From contig NZ_CP071238.1 of assembly GCF_017299535.1 (NCBI RefSeq), positions 1,488,001 through 1,552,000 of the forward strand: a DNA stretch of 64,000 nt, written 5' to 3'. Positions 36,303-46,780 of the stretch are shown one piece after another (positions within the stretch are counted from its first letter, which is position 1; every line of letters starts with the position of its first letter). The position numbers and the translations under genes are program-made. Origin of the DNA: Serratia marcescens subsp. marcescens ATCC 13880 (GTDB taxonomy: Bacteria > Pseudomonadota > Gammaproteobacteria > Enterobacterales > Enterobacteriaceae). Under the pieces are notes generated by a model. That model had not been told where the DNA came from. It saw nothing but the letters and a program-made list of their open reading frames with translations, and did not search any database.

Positions 36303-36932
36303 TCAGCGCGTCGGGCGCGCCAGATCGAAACGGTGCTGTTCGGAAATGCCGTAGTAGGCGGTTGGGCCGCCGGCGCGCAGGATAGGTTCGGCAGCGGCGG
36401 TCTGGTAGACGCCGTGTTCGTCCAGCAGCGCCGGATCGAGGTGCACCGCCACCACTTCGCCCAATATCAGCCAGGTCTCCACCTGTTCCCCGGCGGCGGT
36501 TTGCAGCTGAATGCACTGGGTCAGCCGGCATTCGAAGTTCACCGGGCTTTCGGCCACGCGCTCGGCTTTGACCCGGCGCCCGGGCAGCGGCGTGACGCCG
36601 GCGAAGGCGAATTCATCCTCGCCGCGCGGCAGGGGGATGGAACTGTGGTTCATCGCTTCCGCCAGCGGGCGTGTCGCCAGGTTCCAAACGAACTCACCGG
36701 TTTCCACGATATTCGCCACGCTGTCTTTCCAGCCGGTGCTGGCGAAACCGATGATGGGCGGGCGATAGTTGAAGCAGTTGAAAAAGCTGTAGGGCGCCAG
36801 ATTACGCAAGCCGGCGGCGCTGCGGGAAGAGATCCAGCCGATGGGGCGCGGGCCGACGATGGCGTTCAGCGGATCGTGCGGCAGGCCGTGGCCGGCGGCG
36901 GGTTCATAATAATAACGAGATTCACGGTTCAT
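36303..36932 (-). CDS. flavin reductase family protein
   Basis: 209 aa of the Flavin_Reduct/DIM6 family ([57 protein letters not shown] is the FMN-binding region). Binds FMN and probably NAD(P)H as the reductase partner of an unknown oxygenase; no oxygenase is adjacent. ATG at 36932 is within the region before rlmF, from which it is divergent. An 11-residue in-frame upstream start is possible. Confidence 0.85.
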   Translation of the reverse strand: MNRESRYYYEPAAGHGLPHDPLNAIVGPRPIGWISSRSAAGLRNLAPYSFFNCFNYRPPIIGFASTGWKDSVANIVETGEFVWNLATRPLAEAMNHSSIPLPRGEDEFAFAGVTPLPGRRVKAERVAESPVNFECRLTQCIQLQTAAGEQVETWLILGEVVAVHLDPALLDEHGVYQTAAAEPILRAGGPTAYYGISEQHRFDLARPTR

Positions 36933-37050
36933 GGGGGATCCTGCGGCAATCGATGAAGCTTTCATTGTGCCGGGTTTCCCGCCGCTGCGCCATTGCGGGC
37001 CGGATGTGTTATCTTACGCGCCGGAAATCCCTTCAAGAGAGCCCGTCACG

Positions 37051-38016
37051 GTGGAAAAAAAGAAAACCTTCCCGCAGCAGAAAAGCGGCTTGCATCCGCG
37101 CAACCGTCATCGTTCGCGCTACGACTTCCCGGCGCTGATCGCCAGCTGCCCGGCGCTGGCGCCGTTCGTAAAACCGAACGCCTGGGGCGATGTCTCGGTG
37201 GACTTCGCCGATCCGGCGGCGGTGAAAATGCTCAACCGTGCGTTGCTGCAACACTTTTACGGCATCGAACACTGGGATATTCCGGCTGATTATCTGTGCC
37301 CGCCGATCCCCGGCCGCGCCGACTATCTGCATCACCTGGCGGATCTGCTGGCGACCAGCAACGGCGGCGAGATCCCGCGCGGCAAGGGCGTGGCGATCCT
37401 CGACGTCGGCGTCGGCGCCAACTGCATTTACCCGATCGTCGGCCTGCGCGAATACGGTTGGCGTTTCACCGGCTCCGAAATCGATCCGGTGTCGCTCAAC
37501 TCGGCCAAGATGATCGTCGAGATGAACCCGACGCTGCGCAACAGCGTGCGCCTGCGGCTGCAAAAACAGCCTGAGCTGATTTTTAACGGCATTATCGGCG
37601 TGGCCGAGAAATTCGACGCCACCCTGTGCAACCCGCCGTTCCATGCGTCCGAGCAGGAAGCGCGCGCCAGCACCCGCCGCAAGCTGCATAAACTGGGCAA
37701 AGGGGAAGTGGCCGCCAAGCCGGTGCAAAACTTCGGCGGCAAGAACAATGAGCTGTGGTGCGAAGGCGGCGAAGAAGCCTTTGTGCGCAAGATGGTGGAG
37801 GAGAGCGTCGGCAAGGCCAACAACTGCCTGTGGTTCACCTCGCTAATCTCGAAAAATACCACGTTGCCGGCCATTTATCATGCGCTGAAGGTGGCGGGCG
37901 CGGCCGAGGTGCGCACCATCGAGATGGCGCAAGGGCAGAAGATCAGCCGCTTCGTCGCCTGGACCTTCCACGACGCAGAGCAACAGGCCGCCTGGGCAGC
38001 CGAACGCTGGCGTTAA
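37051..38016 (+). CDS. rlmF: 23S rRNA (adenine-1618-N6)-methyltransferase RlmF
   Basis: 321 aa from GTG 37051 (E. coli 308). The RlmF marks [30 protein letters not shown] (AdoMet motif I) and TLCNPPFH (motif IV NPPF) are clear. It methylates A1618 of the 23S rRNA. The longer in-frame reading from ATG 36931 would overlap the divergent flavin reductase start and has no homology to the family, so it is rejected. The first residues [13 protein letters not shown] fit the basic N-terminus. Precedes ybiO in E. coli; here five genes intervene. Confidence 0.93.
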   Translation: MEKKKTFPQQKSGLHPRNRHRSRYDFPALIASCPALAPFVKPNAWGDVSVDFADPAAVKMLNRALLQHFYGIEHWDIPADYLCPPIPGRADYLHHLADLLATSNGGEIPRGKGVAILDVGVGANCIYPIVGLREYGWRFTGSEIDPVSLNSAKMIVEMNPTLRNSVRLRLQKQPELIFNGIIGVAEKFDATLCNPPFHASEQEARASTRRKLHKLGKGEVAAKPVQNFGGKNNELWCEGGEEAFVRKMVEESVGKANNCLWFTSLISKNTTLPAIYHALKVAGAAEVRTIEMAQGQKISRFVAWTFHDAEQQAAWAAERWR

Positions 38017-38310
38017 TCTTCCCGGCGCCGGTTATCCTGCCGGCGCCGATAAAAATCCGCATTTTACCTTTCAATTTTCATTACTTACGTTATTCTCATT
38101 ACGCATTTAATAATAAAAATCTTAGGTTGTTGGTTTATTTAAATTCGAATAATTACTTTACTGAATAAATAAATTTAATCCGGTTAATAGCAATAACCAG
38201 AAGGTTCGGCGCTGCCCGTTCCTTCCGCGATGGCACGTCTGCGTGTGGGCGCGGCATGTGGCCAGACAAAATAAGAAAAGCGCCATCATCTGCCACAAGG
38301 ACTACACCTT
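38017..38310. other. intergenic region with inverted repeat after rlmF
   Basis: 294 bases. A perfect 9-bp inverted repeat CGGCGCCGG/CCGGCGCCG (38023-38031 and 38040-38048) follows rlmF and may be a weak terminator, lacking a clean U-tract. The rest (38070-38200) is AT-rich and would contain the chemoreceptor promoter. No gene seen. Confidence 0.5.
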
Positions 38311-39615
38311 ATGCTGTTACGATTCAGTCAGTTAACTACCCACAAAGGCGCCGAACTGGGCGCGATAGAACACGCCGTTCCCATGATCGTATTCTCGCCC
38401 GACGGCACGGTCTTGCGCGTCAACGATCTCTTCCTCAACACGCTGGGATTTCAACGCGATGACGTGATTGGCCGGCATCACCGTATTTTCTGCGAGCCGA
38501 ACTATGTCGCCAGCCCGTTATATCGCAAGCATTGGGAGACGCTGAATAAGGGGCAGCCCATCACGGACACGATAAAGCGCATCGCGAAAAACGGCGAGGC
38601 GGTGTGGCTGCAGGGCACCTACGCGCCGGTGCTGAATAAACAGGGTAAGGTGGTGGAAATCGTCAAGATCGCCAGCGAAGTGACCGAGCGAGTGACCCAG
38701 GCGCAGGAACACCGCAGCCTGCTGGCGGCGCTGAATCGATCGATGGCGATGATCGCTTTCACGCCGCAGGGCACCATTGTCAGCGCCAACGACAATATGC
38801 TGGCGCTGATGGGCTATCGTCTGGAAGAGGCATGCGGGCAGTCGCATGCGGTGCTGTGCCCGCCGGCGTTCGCCGCTTCCGACGATTATCGGCGGCATTG
38901 GCAGCGCCTGGCGCGCGGCGAGTTCATCACCGGGCGTTTTGAGCGCGTCAACCGGCGCGGCGAACGGGTATGGCTGGAGGCCAGTTACAACCCGATCCTC
39001 GACAATGAAGGCCAGGTGGTGAAAGTGGTGAAGATTGCCCAGGACATCACCCGGCTAATGCAACAGCAGCAGCACGAAGAAGAGATGGTGCGCAACGCGC
39101 ATCATCTGTCGCTGGATACCGATCGGCAAGCGGCGCAGGGCGCGGTCATCGTGCAGCAGGCGGTGAAAGGCATGCAGCAGGTCGAAGCGGCGGCGCGCGA
39201 AACGTCGGGCGTGGTCACCGAGCTCGGCAAGTGCTCTCAGCAGATCGGCACCATCGTCGAAGCCATTCGTAAAATCGCCGCCCAAACCAACCTGCTGGCG
39301 ATTAACGCCTCCATCGAAGCCGCTCACGCCGGTGAGCACGGGCGCGGTTTTGCGGTGGTGGCCAATGAAGTGCGCACGCTGGCGGAGCAGTCGCGCAAGG
39401 CGGCGACCGAGATCGAACGCATGACCAAGTCTATCCAGCAAGGCGTGGCGGCGGCGATCGCCGGCATGGCGACCTGCGTGGAACAGGCCGGCGGCGGTGT
39501 GGCATTGACCCACGATGCCGGAGAAGTGATCAACCAGGTCAATATCGGCATGCATGACGTCGTGAAGCTGATGCAGGCGTTTACGTCGGTGAAACAAGGC
39601 GACGCGTTGCACTGA
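38311..39615 (+). CDS. soluble PAS-PAS methyl-accepting chemotaxis protein, BdlA-like
   Basis: 434 aa without a membrane segment. PAS domain 1 about residues 17-128 and PAS domain 2 about 140-248 are near duplicates ([29 protein letters not shown] against [28 protein letters not shown]). The receptor signalling hairpin [20 protein letters not shown]...[18 protein letters not shown] is at 321-361. The same architecture, PAS-PAS-MCP, is that of Pseudomonas BdlA (biofilm dispersion). The absence of a HAMP domain and membrane anchor means it senses a cytoplasmic cue, perhaps redox or oxygen via PAS cofactors, and reports to CheA. Heme or FAD binding cannot be judged. Confidence 0.88.
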   Translation: MLLRFSQLTTHKGAELGAIEHAVPMIVFSPDGTVLRVNDLFLNTLGFQRDDVIGRHHRIFCEPNYVASPLYRKHWETLNKGQPITDTIKRIAKNGEAVWLQGTYAPVLNKQGKVVEIVKIASEVTERVTQAQEHRSLLAALNRSMAMIAFTPQGTIVSANDNMLALMGYRLEEACGQSHAVLCPPAFAASDDYRRHWQRLARGEFITGRFERVNRRGERVWLEASYNPILDNEGQVVKVVKIAQDITRLMQQQQHEEEMVRNAHHLSLDTDRQAAQGAVIVQQAVKGMQQVEAAARETSGVVTELGKCSQQIGTIVEAIRKIAAQTNLLAINASIEAAHAGEHGRGFAVVANEVRTLAEQSRKAATEIERMTKSIQQGVAAAIAGMATCVEQAGGGVALTHDAGEVINQVNIGMHDVVKLMQAFTSVKQGDALH

Positions 39616-39624
39616 GTCTGCCGG

Positions 39625-39656
39625 ACGCCGCCCCTGAAAGCGGGGCGGCGTTTTTA
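39625..39656 (+). terminator. terminator after the BdlA-like gene
   Basis: Stem CGCCGCCCC (39626-39634) pairs with GGGGCGGCG (39642-39650), then TTTTT. Confidence 0.85.
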
Positions 39657-39722
39657 TATTCCCGCCGATTCGCACGCCGTTGAGCTGCGGTTCAATTTTA
39701 CCGGTCTATGCTAAACTTAATG

Positions 39723-39740
39723 TGAACGAACGTTCGTTCA
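39723..39740. promoter_or_regulatory. TetR-type operator palindrome
   Basis: TGAACGAACGTTCGTTCA is a perfect 18-bp palindrome 50 bases before the TetR-family gene. Half-site TGAACGAACG is typical of TetR/AcrR operators, so this is likely the autoregulatory site. Confidence 0.75.
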
Positions 39741-39789
39741 TGTCAATTTATGGCGCCAGGCGCCCCCTTCACCGTTTCGGGAACTGACG

Positions 39790-40359
39790 ATGGGAAACCG
39801 AGAAAAGATTGTTGAGGCCGCGCTGCACAGCTTTACCCATAAGGGATTTCACCAGACCAGCATGCGGGATATCGCCCAGGCGGCGGGCGTCAGCGTGGGC
39901 AACCTCTATAACCATTTTTCCGGCAAGGAGGCGCTGATCGGCGAGATCGCGCTGCTGGAAAACGGTGTATTCGCCGAGTTCGCCGCCGGATTATTGGCCG
40001 ACAGAAAGCGGCCGAAAGAGGCGCTGTCGGCCTTTTTCACCGCCTATCACGCTTTTGTCGCCGAACCGGACAATGTGCAACTGTCGGCGGAGATTGTGGC
40101 TGAAGTGGCGCGTAACCCGGCATTGGCCGAACCGTTCAGCGCCAACCAGCGGCAGTTGATTGAGGCGCTGGCGACGACGATCGCCGAAGCTCAGCAAATC
40201 GGCGAGATAGCGCCGGCGATAGCGCCCTTGCCGCTCGCGCAACTGGTGCTGGACGTGATCGAAAGCCAGGCCTGGCGGCAGGCGATCTTCGCCTCGCCTT
40301 CGCCGGAGGCGATCACGCCGGTGCGGCTGTTGGAGCAACTGCTCTACCGCCAACCCTAG
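39790..40359 (+). CDS. TetR/AcrR-family regulator
   Basis: 189 aa. HTH at residues 5-50 (KIVEAALHSFTHKGFHQTSMRDIAQAAGVSVGNLYNHFSGKEALI), the signature of TetR proteins, followed by an all-helical ligand domain. Its operator is the palindrome at 39723. The GNAT gene begins 11 bases after its stop, and the hydrolase gene overlaps that, so a three-gene operon is likely. Ligand unknown. Confidence 0.9.
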   Translation: MGNREKIVEAALHSFTHKGFHQTSMRDIAQAAGVSVGNLYNHFSGKEALIGEIALLENGVFAEFAAGLLADRKRPKEALSAFFTAYHAFVAEPDNVQLSAEIVAEVARNPALAEPFSANQRQLIEALATTIAEAQQIGEIAPAIAPLPLAQLVLDVIESQAWRQAIFASPSPEAITPVRLLEQLLYRQP

Positions 40360-40370
40360 TCGAGGTTGAT

Positions 40371-41009
40371 ATGTTGCACATTGAGCCTTATCGCGACGCT
40401 GACCGGCTGCAAACGGCGGCGTTGATCTACGCCGCGTTCAGCGACAAATTCCAGCGCGCGCGCCGTCTGAGCGCCCGCCTTCAGTGGCGTCTGTTCTATC
40501 GGCTGTGGCGTTGGCGGCAAAGCGGCAGCCGGGAGCGCAGCTTCGTGGTGAAACAGAATGAACAGGTGGTGGCGGCTTTTGCCCTCAATGCGGCCGAGGC
40601 AGAGGGCGACGGCGGGTTGCGCCCGCGCGCATTGCCGATTTGGCGGCTGTGTCGCCGCTATGGCTGGCTGAACGTTTGGCGCATGTATCTGCAAATGGTG
40701 GTGTTGCAGCATGCCCCGGCGGCCGATGAGCTGTATCTCTCTTACCTGGCGGTGGCGGAGAATCAGCGCGGCAAAGGGGTGGGCAGGCGGCTGCTGCAGT
40801 GGATGAACGGCTACGCCGCCGAACAAGGCGCAGGCCGACGTCTGAGCCTGCACGTCAGCCGGCGCAACGTGGATGCGCAGCGTCTGTACCGGCGCTGCGG
40901 CTTTCAGGTGCGACGCGAAGAGCATTACGCCTTGCTGGGGCTGCTGTTCGGCCAGGCCGATTGGATATTGATGGAGAAACGCAACGGGGAGACGACGTGC
41001 GCAAAATAG
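40371..41009 (+). CDS. GNAT family N-acetyltransferase
   Basis: 212 aa with the acetyl-CoA loop YLAVAENQRGKGVGRRLLQWMNGYAAEQGAGR (residues about 124-155) and NVDAQRLYRRCGF motif. The TetR regulator precedes it by 11 bases. Ends overlapping the hydrolase start by 13 bases, so it is translationally coupled. Target unknown. Confidence 0.82.
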   Translation: MLHIEPYRDADRLQTAALIYAAFSDKFQRARRLSARLQWRLFYRLWRWRQSGSRERSFVVKQNEQVVAAFALNAAEAEGDGGLRPRALPIWRLCRRYGWLNVWRMYLQMVVLQHAPAADELYLSYLAVAENQRGKGVGRRLLQWMNGYAAEQGAGRRLSLHVSRRNVDAQRLYRRCGFQVRREEHYALLGLLFGQADWILMEKRNGETTCAK

Positions 41010-42007
41010 GGCTGTGCCTCGTGGCGCTGGTTTTGGCGGCGCTTGGCTGGGTGATTTACGTCAACGACTTTCGCTTTGTCACCGAACCGGTCGCGGTGTC
41101 CGCCGGCGGCAATCGGTTGACCGGCACGCTGGTGCTGCCGGAGCATGCGCCGTTCAAGCCCGGCGTGGTGGTGTTCGTGCACGGCGATGGGCCGGCCAAC
41201 GCCAGCCGCGACGAAGGCTATTACGGCATTTGGGAGGCGATGGCGCAGCAAGGCTATGCGGTTTTATCCTTCGATAAGCCGGGTGTTGGCGGCTCCGGAG
41301 GTAACTGGCTGCATCAGACCATGGCGGATCGCGCGCGGGAAACCGCCGATATCATCGACTGGGTCCGGCGAGACGGGCGCTTCGATGCGCGCTGCGTGGG
41401 GTTGTGGGGAACCAGCCAGGCGGGGTGGGTGATGCCGGAGGTGGCGCGTTTGCGCCCCGACATCGCCTTCACGCTGGCGTTGGCGCCGGCGATCAACTGG
41501 CTGCGACAGGGGCGCTATAACACCCGGGCGGCGATGGCGGCCGCAGGGGATGATGAAGCGCAGATCCAGGCGCGCGAGGCGCATTGGCGCCATATCCAAA
41601 CGCTGCTCGAACAACCGGACGGCTACGCGGAGTACCGCCGCGAGTATGGCGCCGCCGCCGCATTGAGCGCCGACCGCTGGCGCTTTATCCGCGCCAACAT
41701 GGCCAGCGACGCGACGGCGGGATTGCGGCATTTCGCCACGCCGGTGCACCTGATCCTGGGCGGGCGCGACGTCAACGTGGACGCGGACGAAACCGAGCGT
41801 GTGTATCGGCAAACGATCCCGGCCTCGCTGCTGACGGTGACGCGCATCGACGAGGCCGATCACGTGATGGTCAAGCCGCTGTTCGCGCGCCATCCGTGGC
41901 TGATCAACGTGGTGGGCCTGTTTGCCCCGCGCTCGGTGCAATACGACGCCTACCGGCAGGACGTGGCGGCCTTCCTGGCCGCTCAGCCCTGCGGGCGCGG
42001 GCGCTAA
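40997..42007 (+). CDS. membrane-anchored alpha/beta hydrolase
   Basis: 336 aa from GTG 40997, inside the GNAT 3' end, with GGGGAGA just upstream; a longer frame within the GNAT gene is rejected. N-terminal hydrophobic segment (IGLCLVALVLAALGWVIY) is a signal or anchor, so the enzyme is probably periplasmic. The nucleophile elbow is GTSQAG (Ser), His in DHVMVKPLF, with an upstream oxyanion region VVFVHGDGPAN. The family is DUF-type dienelactone-hydrolase-like esterases. Last gene of the TetR operon, and it ends three bases before the ybiO stop. Confidence 0.8.
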   Translation: MRKIGLCLVALVLAALGWVIYVNDFRFVTEPVAVSAGGNRLTGTLVLPEHAPFKPGVVVFVHGDGPANASRDEGYYGIWEAMAQQGYAVLSFDKPGVGGSGGNWLHQTMADRARETADIIDWVRRDGRFDARCVGLWGTSQAGWVMPEVARLRPDIAFTLALAPAINWLRQGRYNTRAAMAAAGDDEAQIQAREAHWRHIQTLLEQPDGYAEYRREYGAAAALSADRWRFIRANMASDATAGLRHFATPVHLILGGRDVNVDADETERVYRQTIPASLLTVTRIDEADHVMVKPLFARHPWLINVVGLFAPRSVQYDAYRQDVAAFLAAQPCGRGR

Positions 42008-42009
42008 CC

Positions 42010-44256
42010 TCAGATCGCCGCGGGCGGCGCCTGCTCGTCATGCGGCTGCGGCGCGCGGGAAATCTGCATCGCCTGCTGCGGCATGCCGATGCCGGCCCGA
42101 TCGAAATGGATTTTCACCAGCCGGTCGAGGGCGTATTGCACCACCCACTGTTTCAGCGCCTGCGTGCGCACCGTCACGCGGGTGGTGAACGAGCGATCGC
42201 CCAGCGCCACCACGCCGTTGAAGACCGGCTCGCCAATCAGGAAATGCTTCACCTGTTCATCCTGCTTCAGCGCCTCGATGGCCTGATGCAGCACCGCATT
42301 GACCCGATCGATGTCCTCGTCGCGGCTGACGGTGTAATTGGCGCGGTATACCCCGAACTCACGCGCATAGTTGGCCAGCGTGGTGATCGAAGAGTACGGC
42401 ACGATGTGATAGACGCCGTAGTCGTCGCGCAGGCCGATCGAGCGGATGGTCATGCGCTCCACGGTGCCGGTGATGCCGCTGACGGTCACGTATTCGCCGG
42501 TGTTCATGCCGTTTTCAAACTGGATGAACACGCCGGTGATCACGTCTTTCACCAGCGTCTGGGCACCGAAGCTGATGGCCAGCCCCAGCGCGCCGGCGCC
42601 CGCCAGCAGCGGCGCGATGTTCAGTCCGACCTGCGACAGCACGATCATCACGGTGATGGTGCTGATCACGATAGCCAACACGTTGCGAAACAGCGTCAGC
42701 AGCGTGCGTTCGCGCGCGCTCGGCCGCACGCCGTTGCTCAGCTCCAGCGCCAGGCGGTGCTCGATGATGCTGGCCATCAGCGTCCAGCTGAACACGGCGA
42801 TCAACAGGATCAGCAGAATATGCACCAGCCCGCCGAGCGTCCGCTGGCCATTTTCGCTGCCCGCCCACTGGTACAGATTAATCAGATGCCAGGCATCGAG
42901 CAGGAACAGCGTCACCGCCAGCACCACCATCACCCGCAGTATCTTCAGCCCGTTCGGGATGTAGGAGTTGATGCGCCGCTCGAGCATCGGGTAGCGCAGA
43001 TTGACGTCGGTCGGCAGTGAAATGCGGCGGAAAATCCAGCGGGTCAGCATGCCGGACAGCAGCGCGCCGACGCCGACCACCAACAGGCTTTTCACCGTGG
43101 CGCTCATCATAAAGCGCAGGCTGTTGCCGATGTCGAACTGGGACAGCACGAACAACACCAGAAAATAGGCGATCGCCAGCAGATGCCAGATATGCCCCAG
43201 GCCGCGCAGGATCACGCTGAAAAACGCCATCGACCGTTCGGCCAGCAGGTTGATCTGTTGCTGTATCGGCTTGCGGTTGTGCAGGATCAGCCAAAGGGCG
43301 TACAGCGTCAGCGCCAGCATCACCACCAGGTTGACGGTGGCGGCGGCCGGGTAGCTTATTTGTACCGCCACCACCGGCACCACCACCATCAGGCCGTAGC
43401 CGATCAGGCCGCTGAGCCAGGCGAGGCGCGTGTTCCAGTAGTGCGCGCTCCGGTCGCTGAAGGGGAAGGGGCGCAGATAGTCGAAGTTGGGGGCGAAAAT
43501 CAGCCGCAGCACCGCCTTGAAAAATTCAATCACCGCGAAGGCGCTGAGAAACAGGGTCTGCAGCCGCAGAATGGTGGCGCTGTCGGCGTGGACGTGGCGG
43601 GCGAACAGATTGCCCGCCGCCAGCGCCAGCAGCAGCACCAGCAGATCGATGGCGAAAGCGCCGAGAATGGCGGCGGGGCGCTTATACCACGGGCCGCGCT
43701 GTAGCCGCGCATTGTGTCCCCAACTGCCCATGCGTTTGTACAGCGGCGCGATCAGCCGCCGGATCAGGTGGAACAGCGCAAAGGTGACCGCCACCGTCAG
43801 CAGAAAGTAGCCCAGCGCGCGGAAAAAGCCGGCGGGATTGAAAACGCGCTTCGGGCCGGAGTCGATCAGCTTTTGCAGCGCGCCAAGCTTTTGGTTAAAG
43901 GTGCCGATGCCTTCCTGCGCCAGCGAGTTCAGGCTGTCGCTCAGCGTAGCGGGCGTCGATTCTTCCGGCGTTGCCGGCGTTGCCGGCGTTGCCGGCGTTG
44001 CCGGCGCGGCGGCAGGGGCGTCGCCGGCGGTCTGTTTCAGGTGGTTGATGAGTTCCGCGCGCGCTTTGTCGTCTTGCAGCAGATCGGCCAGCGCGGCGTA
44101 GGCGGCTTTCTGCTGCTCGCTCTTGTCGGCGGGCGCGGACGGCGCATTTTGCGCCAGGGCCGGTGGTGCGAAGACGTTCAGGGCCAGCAACAGCAGCAGG
44201 AAAAGCAGGTGTTCTCGCAGATGAGAACCTCGTCGGGAGTATGCGTTTGGCGGCAT
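42010..44256 (-). CDS. ybiO: mechanosensitive channel YbiO
   Basis: 748 aa, close to E. coli YbiO (741). Signal-like N-terminus (HLLFLLLLLALNVFAPPALAQ), periplasmic helical region, several transmembrane helices and a C-terminal MscS domain (LLAGAGALGLAISFGAQTLVKDVITGVFI holds the pore-lining TM3 helix, then the beta domain EYVTVSGITGTVERMTIRSIGL). An Ala-Thr-Pro repeat (PATPATPATPATP, near residues 84-97) is encoded by tandem 9-base units. Opens on osmotic downshift. It lies downstream of glnQ on the same strand, as in E. coli. Confidence 0.93.
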   Translation of the reverse strand: MPPNAYSRRGSHLREHLLFLLLLLALNVFAPPALAQNAPSAPADKSEQQKAAYAALADLLQDDKARAELINHLKQTAGDAPAAAPATPATPATPATPEESTPATLSDSLNSLAQEGIGTFNQKLGALQKLIDSGPKRVFNPAGFFRALGYFLLTVAVTFALFHLIRRLIAPLYKRMGSWGHNARLQRGPWYKRPAAILGAFAIDLLVLLLALAAGNLFARHVHADSATILRLQTLFLSAFAVIEFFKAVLRLIFAPNFDYLRPFPFSDRSAHYWNTRLAWLSGLIGYGLMVVVPVVAVQISYPAAATVNLVVMLALTLYALWLILHNRKPIQQQINLLAERSMAFFSVILRGLGHIWHLLAIAYFLVLFVLSQFDIGNSLRFMMSATVKSLLVVGVGALLSGMLTRWIFRRISLPTDVNLRYPMLERRINSYIPNGLKILRVMVVLAVTLFLLDAWHLINLYQWAGSENGQRTLGGLVHILLILLIAVFSWTLMASIIEHRLALELSNGVRPSARERTLLTLFRNVLAIVISTITVMIVLSQVGLNIAPLLAGAGALGLAISFGAQTLVKDVITGVFIQFENGMNTGEYVTVSGITGTVERMTIRSIGLRDDYGVYHIVPYSSITTLANYAREFGVYRANYTVSRDEDIDRVNAVLHQAIEALKQDEQVKHFLIGEPVFNGVVALGDRSFTTRVTVRTQALKQWVVQYALDRLVKIHFDRAGIGMPQQAMQISRAPQPHDEQAPPAAI
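43968..44010. repeat. 9-bp tandem repeat inside ybiO
   Basis: The unit GTTGCCGGC (read on the plus strand) occurs four times in succession with a partial copy before it, encoding the Ala-Thr-Pro run. The length is a multiple of three, so gain or loss of a unit keeps the frame. Confidence 0.75.
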
Positions 44257-44365
44257 GGTTCCTCTCTTTGGCGTTCTGTGATCGGCGGATATAAAAGCAA
44301 TACGATGAAAAACAATGAATATAGTAGGAAAGGTGGCGCGACGGGGCGTGGGAGAGCGTGCGGAA

Positions 44366-44396
44366 TGAAAGCGGCGGGCGCGTGGCGCGCCCGCCG
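44366..44396 (-). terminator. hairpin after glnQ
   Basis: An 11-bp perfect stem, CGGCGGGCGCG (44372-44382) and CGCGCCCGCCG (44386-44396), with loop TGG. The minus-strand tail is only modestly T-rich. It probably ends glnHPQ transcription. Confidence 0.6.
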
Positions 44397-44410
44397 TTAA
44401 ACCGCCTGGG

Positions 44411-45133
44411 TCAGGACACGTGCTGCAGGAACTCCTGCAGACGCGGGCTTGGCGGATGATTGATCAGATCGTGCGGATTGCCGTCTTCGGCAATCCGGCC
44501 CTTGTCGATAAAGATCAGGCGCGACGCCACTTTTTCGGCAAAGCCGACTTCATGAGTGACGATGACCATCGTCATCCCTTCTTCGGCCAGATCCTGCATG
44601 ACCTTCAGCACTTCGTGGCGCAGTTCCGGATCGAGCGCGGAGGTCGGCTCGTCGAACAGCATCATTTTCGGCTTCACCGCCAGCGCGCGCGCGATCGCCA
44701 CGCGCTGCTGCTGGCCGCCCGACAGTTCGGACGGGTAGTGGTGGGCGCGCTCCGCCAGACCGACCTTGGCCAGCAGCTCGCGCGCCAGCTTTTCCGCATC
44801 GGACTTCTTCGCGCCGCGTACGCGGATCGGGCCGAAGGCGACATTTTCCAGCGCCGTCAGGTGCGGGAACAGATAGAACTGCTGGAACACCATGCCGGCT
44901 TCCTGGCGGATCAACCGATCGTCCACTTTCGGATCGTTGGCTTTCAGGCCGTCGACGATCAGATCGCCGCTGGTCACCTCTTCCAGCTTGTTGATGCAGC
45001 GCAGCAGGGTGGATTTGCCGGAGCCGGACGGCCCGATGATCACCACCACTTCGCCTTTGTCGATCTTCAAATCGATGTTGTGCAGCACCTGGGTTTGGCC
45101 AAAATGCTTGGAGACGTTTTTAAATTCAATCAC
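44411..45133 (-). CDS. glnQ: glutamine ABC transporter ATP-binding protein GlnQ
   Basis: 240 aa, the E. coli length. Walker [10 protein letters not shown] (about 34-42), signature [15 protein letters not shown], Walker [14 protein letters not shown] and H-loop VTHEVGF are present. Energises glutamine import with GlnP and GlnH. The start is GTG overlapping the glnP stop as GTGA, so it is translated by coupling. Last gene of the operon. Confidence 0.97.
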   Translation of the reverse strand: MIEFKNVSKHFGQTQVLHNIDLKIDKGEVVVIIGPSGSGKSTLLRCINKLEEVTSGDLIVDGLKANDPKVDDRLIRQEAGMVFQQFYLFPHLTALENVAFGPIRVRGAKKSDAEKLARELLAKVGLAERAHHYPSELSGGQQQRVAIARALAVKPKMMLFDEPTSALDPELRHEVLKVMQDLAEEGMTMVIVTHEVGFAEKVASRLIFIDKGRIAEDGNPHDLINHPPSPRLQEFLQHVS

Positions 45134-45789
45134 AGGATTTTCATCCTTCTTTCCAGACGACGCAGCACGAAGCTCAGCACCAGGGTAATAATCAGGTAGA
45201 TAACCGCCACGGCGCTCCAGATTTCCAGCGCGCGGAAGTTACCGGCAATAATTTCCTGACCCTGACGGGTCAGCTCCGCCACGCCGATCACGATGAACAG
45301 CGAGGTGTCTTTGATGCTGATGATCCACTGGTTGCCCAGCGGCGGCAGCATGCGGCGCAGCGCCAGCGGCATAATGACGTAGCGGATGGTTTCGCGGCGC
45401 GACAGGCCGAGCGCCAGGCCGGCCTCGCGGAAACCGTTATGGATAGACAGCACCGCGCCGCGGGTGATTTCCGCGATGTAGGCGCCGGAGTTGATCATGA
45501 TGGTCACCACCGCCGCGGTGAACGGATCGATGCGCAAATCGGTGAACGCCATCGGCAGGGCGAAGTAAATGAACATCACCTGCACCACGATCGGCGTGCC
45601 GCGGATCACTTCGATAAACACCAACGCGATGTGGTTGGCGATCCAACCGCCGTAGGTGCGGGCAAAGCCGGCGACGAGGCCGATGATCAGGCCGCCAATC
45701 AGACCGAGGACCGAAATCCACAGGGTCATTTTGGCACCCTCTAACAAGATAGGAATGGCGGGCCAGATGGCGCTCCAGTCGAACTGCAT
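45130..45789 (-). CDS. glnP: glutamine ABC transporter permease GlnP
   Basis: 219 aa, equal to E. coli. Five hydrophobic helices and the EAA loop ([24 protein letters not shown]) of the HisMQ type are present. Inner membrane; it dimerises as the channel of the system. ATG 45789 was preferred over a start 14 codons earlier, since [18 protein letters not shown] is the conserved N-terminus. glnH lies 102 bases upstream; the gap holds a hairpin. Confidence 0.96.
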   Translation of the reverse strand: MQFDWSAIWPAIPILLEGAKMTLWISVLGLIGGLIIGLVAGFARTYGGWIANHIALVFIEVIRGTPIVVQVMFIYFALPMAFTDLRIDPFTAAVVTIMINSGAYIAEITRGAVLSIHNGFREAGLALGLSRRETIRYVIMPLALRRMLPPLGNQWIISIKDTSLFIVIGVAELTRQGQEIIAGNFRALEIWSAVAVIYLIITLVLSFVLRRLERRMKIL

Positions 45790-45833
45790 GATATTTCTCC
45801 CGGTGATCCCAAACGTGGGTATCAGATACAACG

Positions 45834-45866
45834 AAGCGCAGGGGGTTAAGCGCCCCCTGTGCTTAA
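45834..45866. repeat. inverted repeat between glnH and glnP
   Basis: Long hairpin with arms AAGCGCAGGGGG and CCCCCTGTGCTT around TTAAGCG, starting about 25 bases after glnH. It can protect the 3' end of the glnH message, raising binding-protein yield over the membrane parts, or partly terminate transcription. Confidence 0.6.
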
Positions 45867-45891
45867 GTTAATAGCTTGCCAAATTCACAGC

Positions 45892-46662
<771 letters not shown>

Positions 46663-46693
46663 TTACCCATTTTTTATATTGCAGTTGGTGCCA

Positions 46694-46709
46694 TGAAAAA
46701 ATCGTGCCA
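46694..46709 (-). promoter_or_regulatory. sigma-54 promoter of glnHPQ
   Basis: On the minus strand TGGCACG (46709-46703) is followed after four bases by TTTCA, a poor -12 element, like the weak -12 of E. coli glnHp2. Predicted start near 46683. Confidence 0.7.
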
Positions 46710-46780
46710 TGTTTTCAACTACTATAAAAACAAAGAGTTACTTCGTGATGTTGTGCCGGAAAGGCGAATTGTTATGGTTG

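Noticed and set aside
36931..37050. 40-codon N-terminal extension of rlmF from ATG 36931
   Set aside because: Overlaps the divergent flavin reductase start and is not homologous to RlmF; GTG 37051 is better.
41584..43020. 478-codon plus-strand frame over the hydrolase and ybiO
   Set aside because: Crosses two convergent genes in other frames and has no recognisable motif.
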